DNA of 64,000 bases from Thuidium tamariscinum (Eukaryota > Streptophyta > Bryopsida > Hypnales > Thuidiaceae). The position numbers and the translations under genes are program-made. The first letter of the stretch is position 1; every line of letters begins with the position of its first letter. The DNA lies in NCBI GenBank assembly GCA_947034885.2, contig OZ019759.1, positions 9,302,501 through 9,366,500 on the forward strand. The letters run 5' to 3'. Under the pieces are notes generated by a model. That model saw only the letters and a list, made by a program, of their open reading frames with translations, had not been told where the DNA came from and made no database searches. This document shows, one piece after another, positions 46,943-58,240 of the stretch.

Positions 46943-47784
46943 AATATTTGGAACATCATATTCATTAATTTGGGAGGTTTAGAACCTCTCAAAATAATAT
47001 TATCTATTTATAGAATAAAAAATTATTACATAGTTGTATTAAATTTCAGCTAAATCAGTGTCTCTTTCATTAGTTAGTAGTTGTAATTTCCATTAAAATG
47101 ATAGTTCGAAGTAGAAGAATAAGAATAACTACGGTCATAATTTGGTGCTTCGTTTAAGAGGTTCAGACTACAATATGAATTTATACTCAATGTATGTTGC
47201 TTCACACCTATTTATATGTGAATTTCTTGATCAGTTAGTCACCCTATTGAGTTAGGGTATATTGCGAGAGGTCGTGCAAGAGACTGATAGTTGTGTGATT
47301 GGAGGTCCGGGTTCGATTCCTGTTGACTACCATCTTGTTAAGCCGTGGGCGCTATCCTGATAATGAGCTAGATTGCAATTGTAGTTTAGAATCCATACAC
47401 CAAATTTTTTGTATTGTTTTAGATCTTTAATAGTTCTATACATTATTCCTTTAAAATCAATAGTACGTAAATGTAAAATGCAATTTTCACAAAGACCAAA
47501 TAAGTAGATCAACAAGAATTATAGAAAAAATAACACAGTAAAATATAGTTGTACTTGTAATAAAAATATGTAGAAACAAACTTGTTTTGTTAAAACAAAA
47601 TCAAGAATCCAAACAATCTATCTAAAAGTAAATTAGGATATGATATCAAACCAACACAATCTACTACAATTTATTGATTTCCATATAGATGTATTTTACT
47701 AACATTACCGAGGACCACCAAAACAATATTCAATACTCAATATTATAAGAACTATAACATATATCTAGAGCTATATCAAATACA
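46943..47784. other. AT-rich spacer with tRNA-like sequence
   Basis: No coding signal. The only structured item is the tRNA-like sequence at 47256-47330. Confidence 0.5.
47256..47330 (+). repeat. tRNA-like sequence, probable SINE head
   Basis: GGTCCGGGTTCGATTCC is a near-consensus pol III B box/T-arm. Upstream, TTGC...GCAA forms a 4-base D-stem around GAGAGGTCGT, close to an A box. The acceptor stem pairs poorly (GGTATAT against GACTACC) and no good anticodon stem forms, so I do not call a functional tRNA. A tRNA-derived SINE or tRNA pseudogene fits best. Confidence 0.4.
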
Positions 47785-50622
47785 TCAAGCATATGAAGCG
47801 AGGCTCTCGTTGATGATCTCAATTTGTGCAGCCGGGATCTTAAGCAAACATTGACGAGTATCTTTTTTGATTTGAGACTTCCATGCCGTCATAAGAGCAT
47901 CTGTTTGTTCCCAAACAGGTGGATCGGTAATATCAACCTTCCATCAAAGACCTCTTTCACTATCCCATCCAGTGTAGAAGTCTTGAACATCTTGACTCCT
48001 TGAGGTTGGACGAAAGTACTGAATAAGAACACGATTTGGTTCCTCAGGATTACAATTTGGATTAGAGAGGGCCCTTGCAATCCAAACAGGGCGACTGTCA
48101 CCTTCTGCGGGACGAACTGCAACAAAATAACCTTCGAAGACATCACGTCCGACCCTGAATGATGGTTCCGGGCGACCTCGCAAAGGTCCAACATAGGCAT
48201 CATCTTCCCCAAACTCTTCACAATCCTCGCCATCTTCTCCAAGTTGATCTTCAAGATTGGCTTGAACACGAGTGGATGGCCAAAATCCGTCTTTGAGAGT
48301 AGGAGAGGCAGTAATTGGTTCTTGCAAAGCAACCATTACATCACGCCAATAGTACACCAAATGCTCGTAACGCCTACGGCACTCTCCAGTTACGTCTACA
48401 TTACATAAATTCTCCCAATACTTCACGAATCTAGCTATGCCTTTTTCAATGTCCTCTACACCTCTCATTGGCTTCGGAGAAATTGGCAATGGTACTCTAC
48501 GGGGCTACAAACTATGTCCTTCAGAATCCTCCTTCCACAACTTAATTCCTCTACCGTCATCTCCTAACCAATCTTCATCAGTGCATAGTAGTTTGTACTT
48601 CATCACAAGAACACCATTTGAATCCAAATAGAACTTCACTTGTTGTGGCTTTGTATGCCCAACAAGCACCTCACTACCATCCAAGAAACAACCTGCTATG
48701 AACCCCTTGAAGTTAGGCACCTCTTCAATTAGATGAGGGATAGCAGGAATACTCTCTACATCCATGAATGACTTCATGAGTGATGGGATAGTTGGAAAAT
48801 TCTCCTTCTTCAAAAGCATGCTCCATCTCCCAAACAATGCATCAATGTCATCATGTGTATGCCCTACGATCATGAAGTTCACATATACTTCACGAAAGAT
48901 CTTGTTTGCCACAAGAAGTGACCAAAAACAGAAAACATATCGATTCTTGTTGTCCCCTGTGGCATTATCCATCTGCACATTCAAAATGGGTGGCAATGGT
49001 ACTCCTGACACAAAGGAGTCTGGTTGTGGAGGTAGAGATGCTACACACATCTCGGACCCTTTCAAGACTATTTGGAACAAAGTAGATGACCCTGATCCTG
49101 CAAATAATTGTCGAGAAGAAGACTTTGGGGGTTCTTCCAAATCCCGCAACAACTTTGCCATTGAACCAATTGTGTAGTTTGAATCGTGAGGGAATATATC
49201 TAATCCATAGTGCGCGTAACGTACATCACCATGACCATGGGCAATCATCCCAGTGACAAAAACAGGCAACTTCATCAAACCATCAGTATCCTTAGACTTG
49301 TGGGAAAATGCTGGGCACGCAGTCTTCGCATGATCCATCTTATCGTGCATGATTGTAAGACACTCATGTGGATAATTATGCGAATGATAACGATTTGCAT
49401 AATAATACTCTCTATGAGCGCGGGCTACTGCCAAATGCTTGTCCAGTTTTTGGGACCACTTCAAAGCACTTACAGATCCAGGAAGAGCTCCCTTCCTAAG
49501 CTCTTGCAATTTGTCACAAGTTCCACAACGAGCAAAATTATCTCTTGGCTTCTTCACCTCGAACTCCGAAAATCTGGTTGCTCTTATCTTACTTAAGTTG
49601 GAAGTTGACACCGCCCTCAATCCAAAAGCAACATTTGTGTCATTTATGCTTGGGAGTTGGTCCTTCCACTGAAAAGTAGCCAGAAGAACCATTGAAACAA
49701 CCTTGTTCCCTGACTTAAGAGTCCTAGTTCGATGAGGCATGTGGTCTGCTTCCTTATCCAGGAGACACTTTAAAGTTGCAGCAGCTTGTTCAGTGTGTTT
49801 TCTTAGCTTCAATAAGCCAAGATTACCATGCTCTCGTGCTTCACGGTCATTTTTCCAATACTTTTGGTATCGATAGAAAGTAGACTCTGGAACGCCTGAA
49901 ATATGCATCCACGCTTGCATGCACACACTTATGCCTTCCACTATCACCATCTTCCTTCCTCGTGAATCATGATGAACTGATCTGTGAACATCAGTCTTCA
50001 AATGTGCTCTAAACTTGAAAGTTGACCTTTGGTACATTCGTTCCCGGAAGATTTTAATTTTCTCCCTTGGAAAAGGTTGCACACAGTTCTTGTTGCAACA
50101 GACCTTACTAGACACTGAATTAATAGAATCCTGCGAGAGCAGATCCTTGGACCGAAGTGTAGTCTCCCGAGGAGGATTCCTGATGACACTTGTGTAAGGC
50201 CGAGCTGATAATGATGAAGGAGGATTCAACAGACTTGCTTGAAGGCGATTGAAGTTATCTCGAGCCTCATGGTCATGGAGACTAGCCCCGTGACAATGGA
50301 CGAGCTCAACTGGCCAGGCAACAAGTGAATAAACTTGCTCACAAGGAATGTGTTCTACAGAATGAGTCTTTGAGATGTGAATAGCAACGTGCGTGTCACC
50401 AAGAGGACCACTAGCTCCCAACACAAGATTTGAATTCACACTGTGGCAAGTCCCTTCTCCAACAAGGATGCCACCACTGCTATAAAGAGTCACCCGCTTT
50501 GTATTCCAGAGACAACGTGGAAGCCCCTCGCACTCGGGGATTCCAACATTCATCCCTTCCAAAGTCTAGAATTCATCTTCAGAGAACTCCATGAGATTGT
50601 CCGATAAAGCACTTGAATCCAT
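47785..50622 (-). pseudogene. DUF7869-like putative DDD transposase, nearly intact
   Basis: One frame of 945 codons plus stop from the ATG at 50622 (just after acceptor AATCAG) to TGA at 47787-47785. It is interrupted only by TAG at 50568, TAG at 48507 and TGA at 47946. Motifs: CCNKNC and a Cys pair (CGTCDKLQEL) that may bind zinc; MHDKMDHAKTACP with Asp427/430; MIAHGHGDVRYAHYGLD; VQMDNATGDNKNRYVF with Asp552; and VGHTHDDIDALFGRW with Asp591/592/594. The core matches the uncharacterised DUF7869 family common in non-seed plants. Three Asp-bearing motifs in this order, the last two about 39 residues apart, look like an RNase-H-fold (DDE/D) recombinase; that is my inference. A C-terminal domain (FRVGRDVFEGYFVAVRPA, YFRPTSRS, YTGWD) follows. 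The nearest full homologue in the window is the decayed copy at 13694-16590. Coding potential is excellent outside the three stops. Confidence 0.8.
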
Positions 50623-50694
50623 AGTACCTGATTATCAATAATCAAATGTCTTAGAAAGGTTCTCAACATTTTGCAAACAATAAAGAAAAGGCAT

Positions 50695-51212
50695 TTTAGG
50701 TCGTAACGACCTGAATTGAATAAATGAATTCACCATCTATTAAAACTACAGGGAACATAGAAGCACAGTTCAAGCCGGTAAGACCTAAAATGTACACTCT
50801 GGATAAAAGAGTAAACTCCTAGGAAATAAAGAATGAGCTAATTTACCATCTACAAATAGTATTATAAGTATTTACTCCAATAAATACAAAATTCTCCATG
50901 AAAAATACACTTAATTTTATGAAACAAAATATCAGTATTTGTTTTTTTCAATACACATTAAAAGGATTTCGATAGACCTCTCACTTTGTCGTTCAAGAGA
51001 GAGAATCATCAATTCTATTTGAAGAATACAGGTAATTTGATCATATAGTCAAGGTGAATGGGTTGTAACATTACTCAATTATATGAACATAACGAGAATG
51101 CATTTCAGGTCGTACCGACCTAAATCTTATAATAAAAGAATGTATACTCTGTTTCACCCAATCAGGACTCAAATATTAAAATAATGTGCCATTTAGGACG
51201 GTATGCCTTGAA
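50695..51212. repeat. four AGGTCG-family palindromes in the leader
   Basis: Sites at 50695-50715 (TTTAGGTCGTAACGACCTGA plus A), 50769-50789 (degenerate), 51104-51124 (TTCAGGTCGTACCGACCTAA plus A) and 51192-51212 (degenerate). The first is about 75 bases upstream of the splice acceptor at the start codon of the minus-strand gene. The spacer differs slightly (TAA/TAC) from the GAC/GAT type at 3-10 kb. Confidence 0.8.
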
Positions 51213-52136
51213 TTGCACAGTCATTAAATAGACTCCAAACACATCCGGATTTTGTGGCGTGAACTTCGGGTATATGTCATCACTCAAAGTGTCCACAGAA
51301 CATAATCAGACCTTCACACCGACACCAAATTGAGCACGATCATGAATTCCTTCAACAAAGACCGACCTTCGAACCGACACCAAGTCGCGCACGATCATGA
51401 ATTCATTCAACAGAGACCGGCCTTCAAATCGACTCTGAACTAGCGACCATCACGAACTCCTTCAACAGAGACAGACCCTTTAACTGACCACGAACTAAGG
51501 ACAATCAGTAACACTTCCAGAAGAGATAAACCTTGAGACCAACTTCAAATCAGAGACGATGATCAAAAACACATTCAACAAACAAAAACAACCAAACACC
51601 CCTGAAAGTAGAGACATCCATACACTCATTCAGTACAGATAGACCTTCGAAGAACCTCTAAAGTAGCGACGAATTCATTTAACAGGTTCAGCGATGCACA
51701 TTAGCAAAAAGTGTAATATATTCGAACAACAATCAACAGCTCAACTTCTGTGTCACAGTCAGGAGTAAAATTAATGAGCGCAGCTCACTCAACAAGAAGA
51801 GAAACCTAAACTAAAGTACAAGAGGTCTGCTGCCCTTTGAAATCAAGATGCCTTCATCATGTATAAGCAAAAGTAGTAAGATCCATACCAAAACAAGCGA
51901 GCACAAGATATTCCCTGCAATGATGCTAACTTCACGAACTCGAACAACCACGATTGATACAGCACGTACTGCAAGCAGAACAGAATGCACAGAGGGTGGG
52001 GGAAAAAACGAAATGAGAGAAAAGACATGGCAGAAACGGGCGCACACTAATCGAGCACTTTCGGGCGGGGGAAAGTTGGCGCCAACAGAAATTGCGGCGT
52101 TTGAATCGTTATCCTTTCGAAAAAGATGCCTCTTCC

Positions 52137-52144
52137 ACTTTATA
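52137..52144 (-). promoter_or_regulatory. TATA box candidate
   Basis: CTATAAAG on the minus strand at the upstream edge of the GC-rich leader; no other candidate is as well placed. Confidence 0.5.
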
Positions 52145-52330
52145 GCGCCATACATTCATGTACATTCCGCAAGTTGACTTTCGAGGTCACCTGCCTCAGA
52201 AGATTCGTCCGCTACTAACAGCACTAATATCCGGAGGTGCTTTATACTATATTTTGGAATTCGGTGTCTGGCGGGGAATCAAGGATGCGCCAAGAATCTC
52301 CCATTGGCGCGGCTGACGTTGCGTCTCCCC

Positions 52331-52985
52331 GCATCCAATCCGTAATGAAGGTAGACCTAATACTAACTACAGACTATTTTTTGGACCGCTTGCAATTGAA
52401 CGGTGTTTGTTCATCATTCTCGCAGTACAAGTTTAATTTATTTGTGTCAGAAAAGATCAAGTTGCCAACTTTTCATGACATTAATAAATTTATGTGCACA
52501 AAATACAGGAGGCCATTAACAATAATCCTAAAGTCTAAAATGGTAATTTGTTATCATAACTTCTATAATAATCCAAATACTAAACATTGAAATTTATTTA
52601 GTGAAAACTAAGGCAAATCTAAAATGTGACTCTCACTCATAATCACCCCAAATTCAACACCGCAAAACGTTCATTGACAATAAGAATTATTCATACAAAA
52701 CCCAATAGACAAACGTTGCACCATTAGAATACGATTATGATTTAGGGTTCCAAAGATTTAGGAAATTGAACTACCGAACTATCTGAGTGCATCTACCAAA
52801 AGCATTTAAGAAAAAAAGCAACTTGAATGACAAACTGAGTCCGAATTCTATGAAGTTAATCCAATCAAAATCAATCGAGTGGATTAAATACTCAGCATCC
52901 AAAACGCACTAAGAAATTTCCAAATAAAAACAATGCAACCAAACATTCAAATTACAAAAGAAAATAACTAAGCAACATTAATTTT
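52331..52985. other. AT-rich spacer before the satellite
   Basis: No gene or repeat recognised; composition grades into the satellite array. Confidence 0.5.
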
Positions 52986-55900
52986 AACTCTGGTCCCACA
53001 ACACCTAGATTTCCAAGTCCATAGGCTATTTAGAAGAGGAAAAAAAACCCTATTTAAATAGATTACTTTTTGAAATCCACCAAAAAAAGCACTTTCAAAT
53101 TTTGAATGGAAATTTGTCATAGAACATGAATGTCCTATGACATTCCAACTTCTCCATATTTTTTTGGGCCATTCTTTACATAGAATTTCCATTGTATAGG
53201 CCATTTAGAAAAAAACCCAAAATTTCGCAATGTAGCCTACTTTTTGAAATCAAACAAAAAATAGACAAGTCCAATTTTGGAATGAAGAATAGTCATAGAA
53301 CATGAAATCAATGTTCTATGACATTCCAACTCCTGCATATTTTTTTTGGCCCCTCTTCACGTCGAATTCCAAATGTATAGGCCATTTAGGAAAAAACCCA
53401 AAATTTCACAGTGTAGCCTATTTTTTGAAATCCCATAAGAACTTGGCAATTTCTAATTTTGGAATGGAAATTTGTCATTGAATATAATTTTTCTATGACA
53501 TTCCAACTTCTCCAAATTTTTTTTGGCTCTATTAGACGTTGAATTTCAATTCTAATGACCATTTAGAAATTAGACCCAAAAATGGTTGGGTAGTGTATTT
53601 ATTGAAATCCTATAAAAACTACATAATTTCAAATTTTGAATTGAAATTTGTCATAGATTGTGAATGTCATATGACATTCCAACTTCTCCATATCTTTCTT
53701 GGCCCCTCTTGACGTGGAATTTCAATTCTATTGGCCAATTTGAAATTAGACCCAAAATTTTGCAGTGTAGCCTATTTTTTGAAATCAAACAAAAAATAGA
53801 CAATTTCTAATTTTTACTTGAAATTCGTCGTAGAATATGAGTGTTCTATGACATTCGAACTACTCAAATTCTTTTTAGCTCTCTTAGTCATTGAATTTCA
53901 ATTCTATTGACCATTTAGAAATTAGACCCAAAAATGGTTGGGTGGTGTATTTTTTGAAATCCTATAAAAACTACATAATTTGAAATTTGAAATGGAAATT
54001 TGTCATAAAACATGCATGTTCTATGACATTCCAACTTCTCCATATTTTTTTTGGCACCTCTTTACGTCGAATTTTAATTGTAGAGGACATTTTGAAATTA
54101 GACCCAAAAATGGCTGGAAGGCGTATTTTTTGAAATCAAACTAAAACTACACAATTTCAAATTTGGAATAGAAATTTGTCATAGAACATGCATGTCCTAT
54201 GACAAAACAACTTCTCCATTTTTTTTTTGGACCCTCTTCACGTGGAATTTCAATTCTATTGGCCAATTAGAAGGATATCCAAAATTTCGCAGTGTAGCCT
54301 ATTTTTTGAAACAAAACAAAAAGTAGACAATTTCTAATTTGGATTGGAAATTTGTCGGAGAACATAAATGTTCTAGGACATTCCAACCTTTCCATATTTT
54401 TTGGGCCCCTCTTCACGTGGTTTTTTTAATTCTCTTGGCCATTTAGGAAAAAAACACAAATTTTCACAATGTAGCCTATTTTTTGGAATCCCACAAAAAC
54501 TAGGCAATTTCAATTTTGGAATGGAAAATTTGTCATAGAACATTCATGTTCTATGACTTGCCAACTTCTCCATTTTCTTTTGTCGCTCTTCATGTTGAAT
54601 TTCAATTCCATAGGCCATTTTGAAATTAGCCCCAAAAATGGCTCGTTGGCGTATTTTTTGTAATCAAACCAAAACCAGAAAATTTCAAATTTGGAATAGA
54701 AATTTTTCATAGAACATAAATGTCCTATGACATTCCAACTCCTGCATATTTTTTTTGGCCCCTCTTCACGTCGAATTCCAAATGTATAGGCCATTTAGGA
54801 AAAAACCCAAAATTTCACAGTGTAGCCTATTTTTTGAAATCCCATAAGAACTTGGCAATTTCTAATTTTGGAATGGAAATTTGTCATTGAATATAATTTT
54901 TCTATGACATTCCAACTTCTCCAAATTTTTTTTGGCTCTATTAGACGTTGAATTTCAATTCTAATGACCATTTAGAAATTAGACCCAAAAATGGTTGGGT
55001 AGTGTATTTATTGAAATCCTATAAAAACTACATAATTTCAAATTTTGAATTGAAATTTGTCATAGATTGTGAATGTCATATGACATTCCAACTTCTCCAT
55101 ATCTTTCTTGGCCCCTCTTGACGTGGAATTTCAATTCTATTGGCCAATTTGAAATTAGACCCAAAATTTTGCAGTGTAGCCTATTTTTTGAAATCAAACA
55201 AAAAATAGACAATTTCTAATTTTTACTTGAAATTCGTCGTAGAATATGAGTGTTCTATGACATTCGAACTACTCAAATTCTTTTTAGCTCTCTTAGTCAT
55301 TGAATTTCAATTCTATTGACCATTTAGAAATTAGACCCAAAAATGGTTGGGTGGTGTATTTTTTGAAATCCTATAAAAACTACATAATTTGAAATTTGAA
55401 ATGGAAATTTGTCATAAAACATGCATGTTCTATGACATTCCAACTTCTCCATATTTTTTTTGGCACCTCTTTACGTCGAATTTTAATTGTAGAGGACATT
55501 TTGAAATTAGACCCAAAAATGGCTGGAAGGCGTATTTTTTGAAATCAAACTAAAACTACACAATTTCAAATTTGGAATAGAAATTTGTCATAGAACATGC
55601 ATGTCCTATGACAAAACAACTTCTCCATTTTTTTTTTGGACCCTCTTCACGTGGAATTTCAATTCTATTGGCCAATTAGAAGGATATCCAAAATTTCGCA
55701 GTGTAGCCTATTTTTTGAAACAAAACAAAAAGTAGACAATTTCTAATTTGGATTGGAAATTTGTCGGAGAACATAAATGTTCTAGGACATTCCAACCTTT
55801 CCATATTTTTTGGGCCCCTCTTCACGTGGTTTTTTTAATTCTCTTGGCCATTTAGGAAAAAAACACAAATTTTCACAATGTAGCCTATTTTTTGGAATCC

Positions 55901-57420
55901 CACAAAAACTAGGCAATTTCAATTTTGGAATGGAAAATTTGTCATAGAACATTCATGTTCTATGACTTGCCAACTTCTCCATTTTCTTTTGTCGCTCTTC
56001 ATGTTGAATTTCAATTCCATAGGCCATTTTGAAATTAGCCCCAAAAATGGCTCGTTGGCGTATTTTTTGTAATCAAACCAAAACCAGAAAATTTCAAATT
56101 TGGAATAGAAATTTTTCATAGAACATAAATGTCCTATGACATTCCAACTTCCCCATTTTTTTTATTGACCCCTCTTTACGTGGAATTTCAATTCTATTGT
56201 TCACTTAGAATAAAACCCAAAATTTAGCACTATAGCCTATTTTTTGAAATTCAACAAGAAGTAGAGAACTTCTAATTTGGAAATGGAATTTGTCATAGAT
56301 TGTGAATGTCGTATGACATTCCAACTTCTCCATATTTTTATTGTCCCCTCTTTACGTCGAATTTTAATTGTATAGGCCATTTTGAAATTAGCCTAAAAAA
56401 TGGTTGGGTGGCGTGTTTCTTGAAATCAAACTAAAACTAAAAAATTTTGAATTTTGAATTGAAATTTGTCATAGATTGTGAATGACATATGACATTCCAA
56501 CTTCTCTATATTTTTCTTGGCCCCCCTTTACGTGGAATTTCAATTCTATTGGCCAATTAGAAGGAAACCCAAAATTTCACAATGTAGCCTATTTTTTGAA
56601 ACAACACAAAAAACAGACAATTCCTAATTTGGAAATGAAATTTGTCATAGAACATGAATGTCATATGATATTCCAACTTCTCCATATTTTTATTGGCCCC
56701 TCTTCACGTGGAATTTCGATTCTATTGGCCAATTAGAAGGAAACCCAAAGTTTCACAGTGTAGCATATTTCTTGAAACAAAACAAAAAATTGACAATTTC
56801 TAATTTGGAATTGGAATTCGTCATAGAATATGAGTGTTGTATGACATTGCAACTTCTCCAATTTCTTTTTGGCTCCCTTAGACGTTAAATTTCAATTCTA
56901 TTGACCATTTAGATATTAGATCCAAAAATGGCTGGGTGGCGGATTTTTTGAATTCAAACAAAAAGTAGACAATTTCAAATTTTGGATTGAAATTTGTCAT
57001 AGATTGTGAATGTCATATGCCATTCCAACTTCTCCATATATTTTTTGGCCACTCTTCACGTGGAATTTCAATTCTATTGGCCGTTTGGAAGGAAACCCAG
57101 ATTTTCGCAGTGTACCCTATTTTTTGGAATCCCACTAAAAGTAGGTAATTTCAATTTTGGAATGGAAATTTGTTGTAGAACATGAATGATTTAGGACATT
57201 ACAACCTCTCCATATTTGTTTTGGCCCCTCTTCACGTCAAATTTCAATTGAATAGGCCATTTAGGAAAAAATCCAAAATTTCGCAGTGTAGCCTACTTTT
57301 TGAAATCAAACGAAAAGTAGACAATTTCAAATTTGAAATGTAAATTTGTCATAGAACATGAATGTCTTTTGACATTCCAACTTCATATTTTTTGTATTCT
57401 ACATTCACATTGATTTACAA
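52986..57420. repeat. satellite array, ~25 monomers of ~176 bases
   Basis: The word CTATGACATTCC and its variants recur at 53132, 53316, 53493, 53669, 53847, 54022, 54198, 54372, 54551, 54726 and on to about 57362. Spacing is 174-179 bases. Each monomer also has CACGTGGAATTTCAATTC, a GTGTAGCCTATTTTTTGAAA segment and a short dyad GTCATAGAACAT...ATGTTCTATGAC. Monomers differ from each other at many positions. All frames in it are satellite artefacts. Monomer length near 176 is in the range typical of centromeric or heterochromatic plant satellites. Confidence 0.95.
53321..56138. repeat. 1,409-base higher-order duplication of eight monomers
   Basis: 53321-54729 and 54730-56138 appear identical at every stretch I compared, including unusual variants (CTCCTGCATATTTTTTTTGG, GTAGAGGACATTTTG). 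Neighbouring single monomers differ much more. This is a recent block duplication within an older array. Confidence 0.93.
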
Positions 57421-58240
57421 TTCTATGGGTGATTTGGGAATTAAACAAATAAATAAATTTTTGTTATGATTTAATCAAAAATGCACCTCTGACTTTAAAT
57501 ATGAAAGAATATTGTTTATTATTTATTGTTGTGTTGTTTACAAGTTTCAATGTAAGATTTTAGGGAGATTATATGGTTATTATTAATAATAATATTATGT
57601 TTTAGTATGAAGTAGGCATAGAATCATTGTTTGTAATTTTTTGACATGTATGCTAGTTAGGACTTGTAAAGTATGAACTTTTTTATAGTGTATTTACGTA
57701 CATTTTGACTCTTTTTTTATTAGTATTCATATTTTTTAATTTGTCTAATTGCTTTGATATCTTTAGCGAGGGGACAATATGTGGTTTTCTAGACTGAGTG
57801 GTCGAACTTATTTATTTGGAGTTTAGTTTCAGTAATTTCTTGCTTTAGTTTTATATATTCTTTGCCTTTTAACAAATGTGGAGGCAAATAGGATGTTTTG
57901 TATGAGCCACTTCGTGAGGACATTTTTTTTTTAATTTCTTATATATTTTGATGCATCATGTGTACCTTCTAATTACCTTTTGATGGAATAATTTCTTGGA
58001 CCCTCTAAAAAAGAATTATTTACTTAATAGCATCAACTTCATCATGAAGAAATTACTTGAACCCCATTGGTTCTCATTGACCAAGGTGCATCTAATTTTT
58101 CTGATAAAGCATTTTTTAAAAGGTCAAGGATTTAGCATAAGATTGTAAGGCTTAAGGATTAAGTGCACAGGGTTAAGTAGAAATTAGAAGTTCTAAGATG
58201 GTGTGTACTTTTTACCGTGTAGAGACTACTGATGGTCTTA
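57421..58240. other. AT-rich spacer after the satellite
   Basis: No gene or repeat recognised. Confidence 0.5.

Larger units (their letters stand above)
50623..52150 (-). promoter_or_regulatory. 5' leader and promoter of the DUF7869-like gene
   Basis: The region between the TATA-like CTATAAAG (minus strand, 52144-52137) and the ATG at 50622 is leader with at least one intron, whose acceptor abuts the ATG. GC-richer blocks at about 51830-52330 (GGCGCCAACTTTC, GCGCCAATGGGAG) mark the promoter. The short frames here have no domain. Confidence 0.45.

Noticed and set aside
47256..47330. Functional tRNA gene
   Set aside because: Acceptor and anticodon stems do not pair acceptably.
54510..56888. 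Repeated frames starting MAYTFGIRREE and similar in the satellite
   Set aside because: They are translations of the satellite monomer and repeat with its period.
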